Counted from the stretch's first letter, positions 30,514 to 39,024 are shown. The stretch: 64,000 nucleotides of DNA from Marinomonas ostreistagni (GCF_016461785.1 NZ_JAEMUH010000006.1:62001-126000); one strand, 5' to 3'. Numbers and translations are program-made. Notes: generated by a model not told the origin, from the sequence alone.

Positions 30514-30666
30514 TCACAGGGACCGTGACTTTTTAGCCCAGCTTTCTAAAAATGCATGAACCTCTCTTTGCGTGACGTCGTCATCAGCATTGCGATAGCG
30601 TACGCTTCGTTGAGCTAAGTGTTATTGTTCTAGCAGTCGACTGGCCTCACTTGTACTACGATGCAT
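30514..30666 (-). pseudogene. possible broken small gene
   Basis: The minus strand reads a 50-codon frame from ATG at 30666 to TGA at 30514-30516 with one internal TAA after 14 codons. The part after the TAA (RYRNADDDVTQREVHAFLES) looks protein-like in composition. I cannot name a family. It could also be chance, so confidence is low. Confidence 0.25.
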
Positions 30667-30683
30667 TTTCTAGACTGCTGGCC

Positions 30684-30714
30684 TTATCGCGAAAGGATTT
30701 CGCTCGTACAAAAG
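30684..30714. repeat. REP-like hairpin, same family as the 49.4-kb array
   Basis: The plus strand reads TCGCGAAAGGATTTCGCTCG followed by TACAA. GCGAAA and TTTCGC pair around a 3-base loop (30689-30703). The end CGCTCGTACAA is identical to the end of the last unit of the 49.2-49.5 kb array, so this is a solitary copy of that element. Confidence 0.6.
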
Positions 30715-30830
30715 ACAGTCTCATTTACTTTGGCCCAATTCCGTTGAAGAATGTCTCTAAGGCCAATTTTTCGTTATGACCATGACTTCTACTATATCCC
30801 CTGACTTAACCATTTTAAGCAGGAGTTATG

Positions 30831-31610
30831 ATGAAGATTACCCAAATACGCAATGCGACCTTACACATTAATTATGGCGGTGTGCGCTTTTTGATTGATC
30901 CAATGTTGGCTGAGCAAGGGGCTTATCCAGGTTTGCCAGGCACAGTCAATTCGGAGGTCCGCAATCCAACGGCACCACTGCCTATGCCTATCGCTGAGAT
31001 ATTGGATGTGGATGTGATTTTGTTGACCCATTTGCATCCAGATCATTGGGATGCGAAAGCCCAAGAAGTGGTATCAAAGGATCAGCTGTTGTTGGTACAA
31101 AATGAACAAGATCGCCAAACGCTGTCTAAACAGGGCTTTAACAATATTCAAATTATCGAGAACGGTGCAGAATTTCGCGGGATTACGCTGACCACCACCG
31201 AGTGTCAGCACGGTTATGATATCTTGTTTGAAAACCCTGATATGGCAGCCCGAATGGGAGAAGTGACAGGGGTGATTTTCTCCCATCCCGCAGAACAAAC
31301 TCTGTATTTGGTGGGCGACTCCATTTGGACGCCAGCCATTGAAAAGACTATGAAAGCAGCGCAGCCTGATGTCGTCATTATCAATGCTGGTTGGGCTCAT
31401 GTTTTAGACTTCGGTCCGATTATCATGGGCAAAGAAGACATTTTGAAAACTCATCTGGTGCTCCCTCATGCTAAGATCGTCGCCAGCCACTTAGAAGCCG
31501 TGAATCACCTGTTGCTAACCCGAGCGGAGCTTCAAGAATACGTTCAGCTTAATCAAATTGAAGCCTTTGTGGCGATACCAGCAGATGGTGAAACCATCGT
31601 GTATGAATGA
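30831..31610 (+). CDS. MBL-fold metallohydrolase
   Basis: The 259-residue protein has the metallo-beta-lactamase fold signature THLHPDHWD (about residues 64-72) and further metal-binding positions at QHGYD (about 125), VGDSIW (about 162) and SHLEAVNH (about 223). It resembles UlaG-like hydrolases; substrate unknown. Two ATGs are adjacent; I prefer the second at 30831 because AGGAG is only 2 bases from the first. The FtrA-like regulator starts 73 bp downstream on the same strand and may control it. Confidence 0.85.
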   Translation: MKITQIRNATLHINYGGVRFLIDPMLAEQGAYPGLPGTVNSEVRNPTAPLPMPIAEILDVDVILLTHLHPDHWDAKAQEVVSKDQLLLVQNEQDRQTLSKQGFNNIQIIENGAEFRGITLTTTECQHGYDILFENPDMAARMGEVTGVIFSHPAEQTLYLVGDSIWTPAIEKTMKAAQPDVVIINAGWAHVLDFGPIIMGKEDILKTHLVLPHAKIVASHLEAVNHLLLTRAELQEYVQLNQIEAFVAIPADGETIVYE

Positions 31611-31615
31611 TTAAC

Positions 31616-31646
31616 AAGCTTTCTAACATCGAAGCTTTCTAACATC
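31616..31646. repeat. 15-bp tandem direct repeat
   Basis: AAGCTTTCTAACATC occurs twice (31616-31630 and 31632-31646) with one base between, in the gap between the MBL-fold gene and the regulator. It could be a slippage product or a paired regulator half-site. Confidence 0.85.
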
Positions 31647-31683
31647 AAAGCAATACCAAACAGACAGACTAAAGGAATCGAAT

Positions 31684-32652
31684 ATGGAAGACACTATTGC
31701 ACCATCGGAGGATTTACCGTCAGTCGCGGTGCTTGTATGTCAGCAATTTAGTCCGTTTCATATCTCGGTTCCTTGCTTGGTGTTTGGCTCGGAAATGCTA
31801 AAAAAAAGCCTGTTCCGCATCACCATAATTCCTGCTGATGAGGGGCCATTGCTTTCCCAGGAAGGTATGCAGATGCATAGCACTGGGTCCCTCGATCAGC
31901 TGAGCCAATTCGATATCATTATTGTGCCCTATTGGCGCAGCTTTGAAGAACGTCCTAATGATGCCTTGCTCGACGCCTTACGACATGCCTATGGGCAAGG
32001 CTCTACCCTCGTTGGTTTGTGTCTGGGAGCCTATGTTTTGGCTTATGCGGGGTTGCTAGATGGTAAGCGAGCCTCAACCCATTGGGGATTGGAGCAAGAC
32101 TTTATGCAGCGTTTTCCTAAGGTAGAGATGGATTGTAACGCCTTATACGTGGATAACGATCGTTTAATTACTTCGGCCGGCGTGGCCGCGGGTATGGACT
32201 GCTGCTTACATATTTTTCGTAAGTTCTACGGGGCAGACATCGCCAATACCGTGGCAAGGCGTATGGTGCTACAACCCCATCGTGAGGGCGGACAAGCGCA
32301 ATTTATCGAACGTCCGATGGCACCATCTAACGACTTACGAATCAATCAGCTCATGGATTTCTTACGACAAGATCTTTCGAGAGCTTACACATTAGATGAG
32401 CTAGCCAATCAAGTTGCCATGACACGTAGAACTTTTACGCGTAAGTTTCAAAAAGCGACGGGGATGTCTTTAGGTAAATGGCTGATGAATGAAAGGCTCC
32501 ATCATGCTCAAACGTTACTGGAGAAAACGGATTGGTCAGTTGAACGTATATCTGCTGAGACGGGCTTTCTATCGACGAGCTCTTTTCGTGAACAATTCAA
32601 ACAGAAGTTTTTTGTATCCCCCAGTGCTTGGCGCAAGACATTTCAAGCTTAA
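31684..32652 (+). CDS. GlxA/FtrA-type AraC-family regulator
   Basis: This 322-residue regulator joins an N-terminal DJ-1/PfpI-like domain (about 12-200, with the nucleophile-elbow GLCLGAYVLAYAGLLDGKRAST HW region near 115) to a C-terminal AraC double helix-turn-helix (about 220-320: YTLDELANQVAMTRRTFTRKF, GMSLGKWLMNERLHHAQTLLE, FLSTSSFREQFKQKF, SPSAWRKTF). FtrA-like members sense small metabolites. The upstream MBL-fold gene is a candidate partner. Confidence 0.9.
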   Translation: MEDTIAPSEDLPSVAVLVCQQFSPFHISVPCLVFGSEMLKKSLFRITIIPADEGPLLSQEGMQMHSTGSLDQLSQFDIIIVPYWRSFEERPNDALLDALRHAYGQGSTLVGLCLGAYVLAYAGLLDGKRASTHWGLEQDFMQRFPKVEMDCNALYVDNDRLITSAGVAAGMDCCLHIFRKFYGADIANTVARRMVLQPHREGGQAQFIERPMAPSNDLRINQLMDFLRQDLSRAYTLDELANQVAMTRRTFTRKFQKATGMSLGKWLMNERLHHAQTLLEKTDWSVERISAETGFLSTSSFREQFKQKFFVSPSAWRKTFQA

Positions 32653-32904
32653 AGGCCACATTTATTGTTCAAAGGCATTAACCTTCACATATTTAAGACA
32701 ACTAAGTGATGAATAAAGTAAACCTATACGAATATTAATTAAGCCCTAAATCAGTCTTACTCTATCAAAATTGGGCGTAGGTCTGCTGAAAAATCATCAC
32801 CTATGACAGAAAAAGGCTAAAAATTGAAATGATTGGTGACAGCTGAGAGTCAGTGAAACTCATAAAATAATATCTCTCTAAACGACTTATTAAGGGAATA
32901 ACTT

Positions 32905-33453
32905 ATGAAACTTCGCTCAATCGTGCCTTCCGTTCTTATGGCAACATCCGTCTCTGCCATGGCGGGTGACTTCACTCTAACCAGTACCGACATTGCTCAG
33001 GGAAAAACGCTGTCCTCTGATCACGTATACCAAGGGTTTGGTTGTACAGGTGGCAACCTATCACCACAACTTTCTTGGAATAATGCGCCAGAGGGAACGA
33101 AAGCCTTTGCAGTATTGGCCTATGACCCTGACGCTCCAACAGGCAGTGGTTGGTGGCATTGGCAAATCGTCAATATTCCAAGTGATGTGAACACCTTGCC
33201 TAAAGGAATTGGCACCTCAGAGAATCAACATGTTCTTGGCGCTACGCAGTATTCAAACGATTACGGTGAAATTGGTTTCGGTGGTGCCTGCCCGCCAAAA
33301 GGTCATGGTCCACATCGTTACCAATTTACAGTTCATGCTTTATCGAAAGTGCTCGATCTGCCTGAGAACCCGACCTCAGCAATTGTTGGTTACATGGTGA
33401 ACGGGCACACAATTGATACAGCATCCATTGAAGCTATTTACGAAGCAAAATAG
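32905..33453 (+). CDS. YbhB/YbcL-type PEBP protein, exported
   Basis: The 182-residue protein has a signal peptide (residues 1-20, ending AMAG) and the phosphatidylethanolamine-binding fold: GGNLSPQLSWNNAPEGTKAFAVLAYDPDAPT, WWHWQIVNIP, and GGACPPKGHGPHRYQFTVHAL. The conserved DPDAP and GPHRY form the family ligand pocket. A bacterial role is not well defined. It stands alone; the preceding 252 bp hold nothing I can name. Confidence 0.9.
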   Translation: MKLRSIVPSVLMATSVSAMAGDFTLTSTDIAQGKTLSSDHVYQGFGCTGGNLSPQLSWNNAPEGTKAFAVLAYDPDAPTGSGWWHWQIVNIPSDVNTLPKGIGTSENQHVLGATQYSNDYGEIGFGGACPPKGHGPHRYQFTVHALSKVLDLPENPTSAIVGYMVNGHTIDTASIEAIYEAK

Positions 33454-33504
33454 CTTTATAAAGTTGAAGCTTAATAGACACGCATGATGCAATAAACTGC
33501 GTGT

Positions 33505-34341
33505 CTATTCACTCTGGGGCAAAACGATCGCTTGTCGGGTTTTTTTCAGCTCAGCTGGTGTGATGCCAAAGTGTTTTTTAAAACGCATGGAAAACTTAGA
33601 ATGGGTCTGATAACCACAACGATCCGCAATGACTCCTATTGGCAAGTCCGTGGTTTGTATCAAATGCAATGCCGTCCCCATACGGAATCGATCTTTTATT
33701 TCCTTAATAGACGTGTTTTCTTCTTTTAGTTTTCGATGGAGGGTTGATTCAGATAAGCCAACCAGACGACTTATATAGGGAATATTGATGCTGTTTGCAT
33801 CCGATTGCTTCATGATCTCGGTGATCTTATCCGTCAGTTTATGCGCCCTTCTGATTGCAAAAACACCTTCATAGCCAATCGAAATAAGAAGGCTAATAAT
33901 CTCTTTGCGTCTTAACTTGAGTAACTCTTCGGGATAAACCGCACTGATTTCAAGAAACTGGGCAATGGATTCTCTCAACAGAGCATTCATGTCGCCAATG
34001 AAAAAATCTACGGGATCACTAGTCTCCCCGTTATCTTTTAGTGGCAGCTCATCGTCCTCAAACTCAATTAACACCGCATGATATGAATAATCTTTGGGGA
34101 TATTTCTCATACCAATCGAGTTGGAGCCAGCAATAAACACAAATTGATCGTGATAACAGGTTTCAACTCTCCCCTTAGACTCAAGTTGCTTTTCGCCACT
34201 GCAGATAATAATCAGAACAGGTTTAAGAATCGGAACATTCAGTAGATCTTGCTGGTAGACAGGGGCATACACTGAAAACGCATCTGACTGAAGTGTTTTA
34301 CGTTGAGAGAGGTCTTTTATGTTTGCTGTCTGATTAGCCAT
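33505..34341 (-). CDS. AraC-family regulator
   Basis: The 278-residue protein has a C-terminal AraC DNA-binding domain (about 175-270: NIPYISRLVGLSESTLHRKLKEE, FRMGTALHLIQTTDLPIGVIADRCGYQTHSKFSMRFKKHFGITPAELKK) and an N-terminal AraC_N-type sensing region. It is divergent from the sigma-28-controlled orphan gene at 34513 and convergent with the PEBP gene. Its target is not clear. Confidence 0.9.
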   Translation of the reverse strand: MANQTANIKDLSQRKTLQSDAFSVYAPVYQQDLLNVPILKPVLIIICSGEKQLESKGRVETCYHDQFVFIAGSNSIGMRNIPKDYSYHAVLIEFEDDELPLKDNGETSDPVDFFIGDMNALLRESIAQFLEISAVYPEELLKLRRKEIISLLISIGYEGVFAIRRAHKLTDKITEIMKQSDANSINIPYISRLVGLSESTLHRKLKEENTSIKEIKDRFRMGTALHLIQTTDLPIGVIADRCGYQTHSKFSMRFKKHFGITPAELKKTRQAIVLPQSE

Positions 34342-34441
34342 TATCGTTTCCGTTGAAAGCCTGATTCCTTACGAAAACCGATTATAAGCCCTCTTTATTT
34401 TTAAACACACAACTTGAGGTAACAAACCAAAACACTTCTGC

Positions 34442-34468
34442 TCAAGTTTTAACCATATCCGCCGCTAA
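34442..34468 (+). promoter_or_regulatory. sigma-28 (FliA) promoter
   Basis: TCAAGTTT (34442-34449) and GCCGCTAA (34461-34468) are separated by exactly 11 bases. The FliA consensus is TAAAGTTT-N11-GCCGATAA, so 14 of 16 defined bases match with ideal spacing. The predicted RNA would start near 34476, leaving a leader of about 37 bases before the ATG at 34513. Confidence 0.75.
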
Positions 34469-34512
34469 CATTCCATTGGCTCAGAAAAGTGGCTTATAAA
34501 AGGATTTAAGGT

Positions 34513-36276
34513 ATGGCGCATATTTCCATCACTGGTTTGAACTCAACAACACTCTCGTTATCCAGTTCTCGTTCAATCGACACGACAGTTACTCAATCCT
34601 CTTCCAGTGAACTGCAGGCCGCTCTGACTGAGTTAAGTACGTCCATCGTGAAGCAAAGTGACTCAGACATTCTCGCTGATTCAACTTTTTCTTTAACTCG
34701 CCCCAAAGGCGATCCATACAATTTGTATGAAGATCAACCCGAGCTTAAAGAGCTCGCCAAAGCGTTAGCAGAACGCTTAGATGGGCCTGTTCATGAAGCC
34801 AATTCAGACCACTTTTTTTATCAAGACAGCATGCGTGATTTTCTACGGGCCGGAGTATTAACCGACCCAGAGTTCCTAGATATGGCAACTTCCATGAGTG
34901 ATGAGGAGCTGGCAGATTTTGCCGTAACGATTAAAGCGATGATGTTGCCTGCCTCTTTAAACTACACAAGTCATAACGAAGCCGATCGCTCTTACAAGGA
35001 TAAAGTGGCCGAGTTTGTTAACGTATTAAAAGACAGCAATACGACTGACCGCGCAGCCATTCTCAATCGCTCTGCGGACTATGCGAACCAGGTGGATCTC
35101 GATGCTGCGGTGAGCTTTGAGCAAAATGTCTTTGGCCAAACGCTGACAAACTTTAAGTTTGATCCTTATCGAAGCGATACCTCGGCCAACAATTTACATA
35201 ATTATATTTCCGCTGTTGTCACGACCGAAGATCCTGCTGCACTCACTCAACAGCTTGATAATATGAGCGATGAAGCCCAAAAAGGACTGCTCAATATTTA
35301 TGGTTTAGATACTGAACTTGGTGAGCGCTTATCAACACTCATTGGTACAGAAGGAAGTAATGTTCCAGCCTCACTACTCAGCGCTCTGGGAGAGATGGCA
35401 GATTCGGTCAAGATTTCCTTAATCACTTCGGATGTGGACAAACAGTTTGGTTACTCTTGGCTCGGTAATGAAGCGTTATTAAAAGATAATGAAGAAAGCC
35501 AAGGACGAGACTTTGCGCTAGATGCTGTTTCCGGCATGATCACAACACTGGAGCGATACGACTTTTCGCAAGAGCAAAAAGAAACCATGGGCAGTGAGTT
35601 AAGTCATTTATCGAACCCAGAAAAGCGTGCTTACATCGAGATCACCACCACTGGCCTTGATGATATGTTACAAAGCAAAGTAGATGAAAGCTTTAACAAA
35701 AAGAACCTAGATGAAGCGATCGAAGTGGTAAGCACTCTTCGCAGTAATCAAAATGTGCTCTCACTGGTGAATGGCGCTCGCTATCATGACGTAACACTTA
35801 TTGAACGACCTGATATCGAAGAGGGACAAACCGTGGTAGCGCTAGAAGGTGCCGCCGTGTTTAAAGACTTAAATACAGCTATACGGGAATCCCGAGTTTT
35901 ATTAAACGCATTTCCAGAACGAGCGAACATGGTGAACGGTCACTCTGAAAAAGGCCATGAAAGCGAAAATCTTTACAGCGCCAAAAGCTTTGATGTGTAC
36001 AAACAAGACGTCAATAACCTCGTTAGCACATTGGTCGCCTTTGAAAGCCTGCGTGGTGACAGCACAGCCGCTGAAACGGCCTCTCTCGACCAATTTGCCG
36101 AGACTCTGACAGATATGCATTCCGGTATTCGTGATGAAACCTTAGCACGAGTCAGCGAAGAGCTAGATACCAACACACTTCGAGAAAAAGCCACGGAAAA
36201 CACTCAACTGGCCTTCTTCTCAAGCCTCATACAGCAAATGGCGTTTGAAACTGAGCGAGATTTTCGGAACCAGTAA
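34513..36276 (+). CDS. 587-residue cysteine-free orphan protein, probable flagellar regulon member
   Basis: I do not recognise this protein. It has no signal peptide or membrane segment. The first 50 residues are rich in Ser and Thr, and the remainder looks mostly alpha-helical and acidic, with many Leu/Ala heptad-like stretches (ELKELAKALAERL; LREKATENTQLAFFSSLIQQMAF at the end). It contains no cysteine and a single tryptophan (YSWLG, near residue 316), composition often seen in proteins exported by flagellar or other secretion systems. The gene has its own sigma-28-type promoter. I infer a role tied to motility: a secreted, structural or regulatory factor made with the late flagellar genes. 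No flagellar genes are nearby. AAGGAT and AAGGT lie just upstream of the ATG. Confidence 0.85.
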   Translation: MAHISITGLNSTTLSLSSSRSIDTTVTQSSSSELQAALTELSTSIVKQSDSDILADSTFSLTRPKGDPYNLYEDQPELKELAKALAERLDGPVHEANSDHFFYQDSMRDFLRAGVLTDPEFLDMATSMSDEELADFAVTIKAMMLPASLNYTSHNEADRSYKDKVAEFVNVLKDSNTTDRAAILNRSADYANQVDLDAAVSFEQNVFGQTLTNFKFDPYRSDTSANNLHNYISAVVTTEDPAALTQQLDNMSDEAQKGLLNIYGLDTELGERLSTLIGTEGSNVPASLLSALGEMADSVKISLITSDVDKQFGYSWLGNEALLKDNEESQGRDFALDAVSGMITTLERYDFSQEQKETMGSELSHLSNPEKRAYIEITTTGLDDMLQSKVDESFNKKNLDEAIEVVSTLRSNQNVLSLVNGARYHDVTLIERPDIEEGQTVVALEGAAVFKDLNTAIRESRVLLNAFPERANMVNGHSEKGHESENLYSAKSFDVYKQDVNNLVSTLVAFESLRGDSTAAETASLDQFAETLTDMHSGIRDETLARVSEELDTNTLREKATENTQLAFFSSLIQQMAFETERDFRNQ

Positions 36277-36311
36277 TAGCATATTTAACTAAACATACTT
36301 CCAAATAAAAA

Positions 36312-36331
36312 AGGCTGCACAATGGCAGCCT
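36312..36331 (-). terminator. terminator of the cold shock gene
   Basis: AGGCTGC (36312-36318) pairs with GCAGCCT (36325-36331) around a 6-base loop. On the minus strand the stem is followed by TTTTTTATTT. It lies 26 bp past the csp stop and also separates it from the convergent orphan gene. Confidence 0.85.
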
Positions 36332-36357
36332 CTTCTAAAACGATTAATCAATACTGA

Positions 36358-36567
36358 TTAGATCGCTACAATGTTCTCAGCTTGAGGACCTTTTGGACCT
36401 TTAGTCACAATGAACTCAACCGCTTGGCCTTCAGCCAATGTTTTGAAGCCAGAGGTTTGAATAGCACTGAAGTGAGCAAACACGTCTGGACCAGACTTTT
36501 GCTCGATAAAGCCAAAACCTTTCGTTTCGTTAAACCATTTTACGGTGCCAGTAGTTGTCGTAGACAT
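36358..36567 (-). CDS. CspA-family cold shock protein
   Basis: The 69-residue OB-fold protein has both RNA-binding motifs, KGFGFIEQ (RNP1, about 16-23) and VFAHFSAI (RNP2, about 29-36), and the usual WFNETKGFG lead-in. It binds single-stranded RNA or DNA and melts RNA structure. Upstream are 220 bp without a gene, compatible with the long leader common in this family, though I cannot identify a cold box with confidence. Confidence 0.96.
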   Translation of the reverse strand: MSTTTTGTVKWFNETKGFGFIEQKSGPDVFAHFSAIQTSGFKTLAEGQAVEFIVTKGPKGPQAENIVAI

Positions 36568-36787
36568 AATATGTATCCTGTAGATATAAAAAAGAGTGCC
36601 TTGAATAGGCGATATAGCATGGAAAGAGAGACAAAGTTTTAAATACTGCAGGACGGAGAACTACGAATAACGCTACGCAAAGAGGAAGTAAAAAGACGCT
36701 GTGTTTCTAGCTGCGTTCAAGATATAGACAATAGTTAACTGAGTCAATGTTTATTTAATATATTTATTAACGCAGAACATAGACGAT

Positions 36788-37369
36788 TCAAAGCTCTTTG
36801 ATCGTATGCTGAATACAAATCGCAGAATGGGCATCGTTGGCCGCGTACAATATTTGGCTTTCAGTTAAAGGATAAGCACCCCAATTAGATTTTTGTGCGC
36901 CCTTACCCAGACGCGCATGCAACACCATCGCTACTCCAGCTCTGGCGCCAATGTCATTCTTATCACAGGCTAAGCGTTTCAAGGTTTTAGCGAGGTCTTC
37001 TGTATTAACGATGCTAATGCCAAGCTTGCCACGTAACTCGCGGTTATCGTCCTTTAGACCAAAGCCTACTTTTTGAATCTGAGGATTTGCTAAGATTTCC
37101 GCTGCTGCGTCAAGTGCTTCAGGAAAACGTGTTGGGAATAAAAAACCCTGCGTCGCCGTGGCCAGTTGTATCAATGTTGGCCCAGGACTCACTTCACCTT
37201 TCCGGAAAATCGGTTTGCTTTCCGTGTCATAACCAACACTGGCTTGTTGTCGCAATACTGCCAATGCTTGAGCCGCGTCTTCTTCGCTCTCGACGACCAA
37301 GATATCGGCCAGCGCTAATCCCTTATAAGTGGGCAATTGATTAATCTGTTCTTTTGTTGGCCGTTGCAT
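36788..37369 (-). CDS. 3'-5' exonuclease domain protein (RNase D-like)
   Basis: This 193-residue protein is a single DEDD-type 3'-5' exonuclease domain. The first acidic motif is VGYDTESKP (about 44-52), the second region is KVGFGLKDDNREL (about 99-111), and the third is the DEDDy motif YAANDAHSAICI (about 173-184). There is no HRDC domain, so it is shorter than RNase D. DNA or RNA as substrate cannot be told. Confidence 0.88.
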   Translation of the reverse strand: MQRPTKEQINQLPTYKGLALADILVVESEEDAAQALAVLRQQASVGYDTESKPIFRKGEVSPGPTLIQLATATQGFLFPTRFPEALDAAAEILANPQIQKVGFGLKDDNRELRGKLGISIVNTEDLAKTLKRLACDKNDIGARAGVAMVLHARLGKGAQKSNWGAYPLTESQILYAANDAHSAICIQHTIKEL

Positions 37370-37483
37370 CGCGCTGCTCTTTTCTTGTCTCTAGGTAGGG
37401 CTGTTTATTTACGCGAATTATATAAACTTGTCGAGCTAGGATCGTATTCAATAGCGAAATATAAGAAGAGAAAGAGCTGCCTC

Positions 37484-37499
37484 ATTTGTATATACAAAT
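37484..37499. promoter_or_regulatory. operator 1: perfect 16-bp palindrome
   Basis: ATTTGTATATACAAAT is a perfect palindrome with core TGTATATACA. This core resembles operators of GntR-family (HutC-type) repressors, which recognise TTGTATATACAA-like sites. A second copy lies 97 bp downstream. Confidence 0.7.
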
Positions 37500-37583
37500 A
37501 AATACAATTTGCACAATTTATGTGCTAATTTGACATTTGGCGCACTCTAAAGCGCCATAAAATAAAAATAAACACATTGAGAT

Positions 37584-37593
37584 TGTATATACA
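37584..37593. promoter_or_regulatory. operator 2: TGTATATACA core
   Basis: This is a second exact copy of the 10-bp core of operator 1, in the context GATTGTATATACATG, 58 bp upstream of the transporter start. Centre-to-centre distance is 97 bp, which would suit looping repression or control of two promoters. Confidence 0.65.
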
Positions 37594-37651
37594 TGCTGGC
37601 ATAAGAATTGCTATCCCATGTTTATCCATCTCATCAAAAGGGAGCTACCTA

Positions 37652-38959
37652 ATGGATACTAACCAGGTTCAAACAGCCTCAATGGGCTCATCTGTTTTCA
37701 AACTGATTCTTTTCAGTCTGATCGGCATTGTGTTCTTCTTTGTGCCCATCACGATCAACGAAAAAAACACTATTCCTCTTGATCACATCATCTCTTGGCT
37801 GCGATCTGATCATACGTCGACCATACGAATTTACGCCTTAGCGGTAGTCATTGCTGGTGGCATTTACCCTTTTGTAAATGGCTCATGGAAGCAAGGCACC
37901 ACCAATGTGGTGCTATCGGCCCTAAAAGTCTTAGGGATATTTGCCGCAATACTGGCATTTTTCAGCGTTGGACCTGCATTCTTGTTCGAAAAAGACATGC
38001 TGCCATTCCTGTTTGAAAAACTCGTCGTTCCTGTAGGTCTGATCGTGCCGATTGGCGCTATCTTCTTAGCCTTTCTACTTGGCTTTGGACTACTTGAATG
38101 GGTCGGCGTCTTACTCCAACCGGTGATGAAGCCGCTGTTTAAAACGCCTGGTAAGTCGGCCATTGATGCGGTCGCTTCTTTTGTCGGTAGCTACTCAGTT
38201 GGTCTATTGATCACTAATAAGGTTTACAAAGAAGGCCAATACTCAGCCAAAGAAGCGGCTATTATCGCTACGGGCTTCTCGACAGTCTCTGCCACATTTA
38301 TGATCGTTGTTGCTAAAACCCTAGGCTTAATGGAAGTGTGGAATACCTTCTTTTGGAGCACTTTAGTTATCACGTTCGTTGTAACCGCTATTAGCGTGCG
38401 TTTGCCACCCATTCGCTCAATGGATGACACCAAAGCGCAACCCGAAACTACGGACTTCCCACATTCTCGTTGGAAACAAGCTATGACAGAAGGCCTAGCA
38501 GTGGCTCAACAAGCGGAGCCGTTATCCAAACTGATCCTTAAAAATGCGAAAGACGGCTTGATCATGGCCATGAGCATCTTACCGTCGATTATGTCTATTG
38601 GCCTGATCGGGTTGTTACTTGCGAAATACACTCCAGTGTTCGACTGGTTGGGGCTACTGTTTTACCCATTTGCTTGGTTACTTCAATTACCTGACCCTGC
38701 TCTCGTGGCGAAAGCCTCAGCAACGGGCTTGGCTGAAATGTTCTTACCAGCCTTGATCGCAGCGAAAAGTGTGTTTGTAGTGAAATACGTGGTGGGTGTG
38801 GTCTCTATCTCGTCGATCCTGTTCTTCTCTGCTTCTATCCCATGTATTTTATCGACTCAAATCCCGATCTCGGTTAAACAAATACTGATTGTTTGGTACA
38901 TCCGAACCGTACTGACCATGATCCTAGCCACACCTGTTGCTTACTTCTTAGCTGGCTAA
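37652..38959 (+). CDS. YjiH-family membrane transporter (nucleoside-recognition/gate domain)
   Basis: The 435-residue protein has about ten hydrophobic segments and two gate-type regions (GLLEWVGVLLQPVMKPLFKTPGKSAIDAVASFVGSYSVGLL near 160 and a matching half near 350, LATGLAEMFLPALIA). It belongs to the YjiH group of predicted transporters. HutC-like operators upstream suggest, by analogy to reported histidine-utilisation regulons, uptake of histidine or a related compound; this is inference. The start at 37652 (MDTNQVQTA) has AAGGGAG upstream. Confidence 0.85.
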   Translation: MDTNQVQTASMGSSVFKLILFSLIGIVFFFVPITINEKNTIPLDHIISWLRSDHTSTIRIYALAVVIAGGIYPFVNGSWKQGTTNVVLSALKVLGIFAAILAFFSVGPAFLFEKDMLPFLFEKLVVPVGLIVPIGAIFLAFLLGFGLLEWVGVLLQPVMKPLFKTPGKSAIDAVASFVGSYSVGLLITNKVYKEGQYSAKEAAIIATGFSTVSATFMIVVAKTLGLMEVWNTFFWSTLVITFVVTAISVRLPPIRSMDDTKAQPETTDFPHSRWKQAMTEGLAVAQQAEPLSKLILKNAKDGLIMAMSILPSIMSIGLIGLLLAKYTPVFDWLGLLFYPFAWLLQLPDPALVAKASATGLAEMFLPALIAAKSVFVVKYVVGVVSISSILFFSASIPCILSTQIPISVKQILIVWYIRTVLTMILATPVAYFLAG

Positions 38960-38988
38960 CCTCACTAGCGTTAACCTTTACGTAACTT

Positions 38989-39024
38989 TTGGCGGCGGAT
39001 GAATGCTTTTTTATCCGCCGCCAA
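38989..39024 (+). terminator. strong hairpin after the transporter gene
   Basis: TTGGCGGCGGAT (38989-39000) pairs perfectly with ATCCGCCGCCAA (39013-39024) around a 12-base loop that contains six T. The following bases are only moderately T-rich (TGCTCCCCTCTTGT). Confidence 0.7.

Larger units (their letters stand above)
30399..30830. other. gap with gene debris and a REP-like hairpin
   Basis: This 432-bp gap holds no intact gene. It contains a degraded minus-strand frame (30514-30666) and a hairpin (30689-30703) related to the repeat array near 49.4 kb. The end of the gap carries AGGAG upstream of the MBL-fold gene. Confidence 0.5.
37370..37651 (+). promoter_or_regulatory. control region of the YjiH-family transporter
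   Basis: This 282-bp region is unusually dense in dyads: two TGTATATACA palindromes (listed separately), GCACA-ATTTA-TGTGC at 37511-37525, and TGGCGC-N8-GCGCCA at 37538-37557. TTGACA at 37530-37535 is a good -35 box but lacks a well-spaced -10. AAGGGAG lies 8 bases before the chosen ATG at 37652. Confidence 0.6.
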
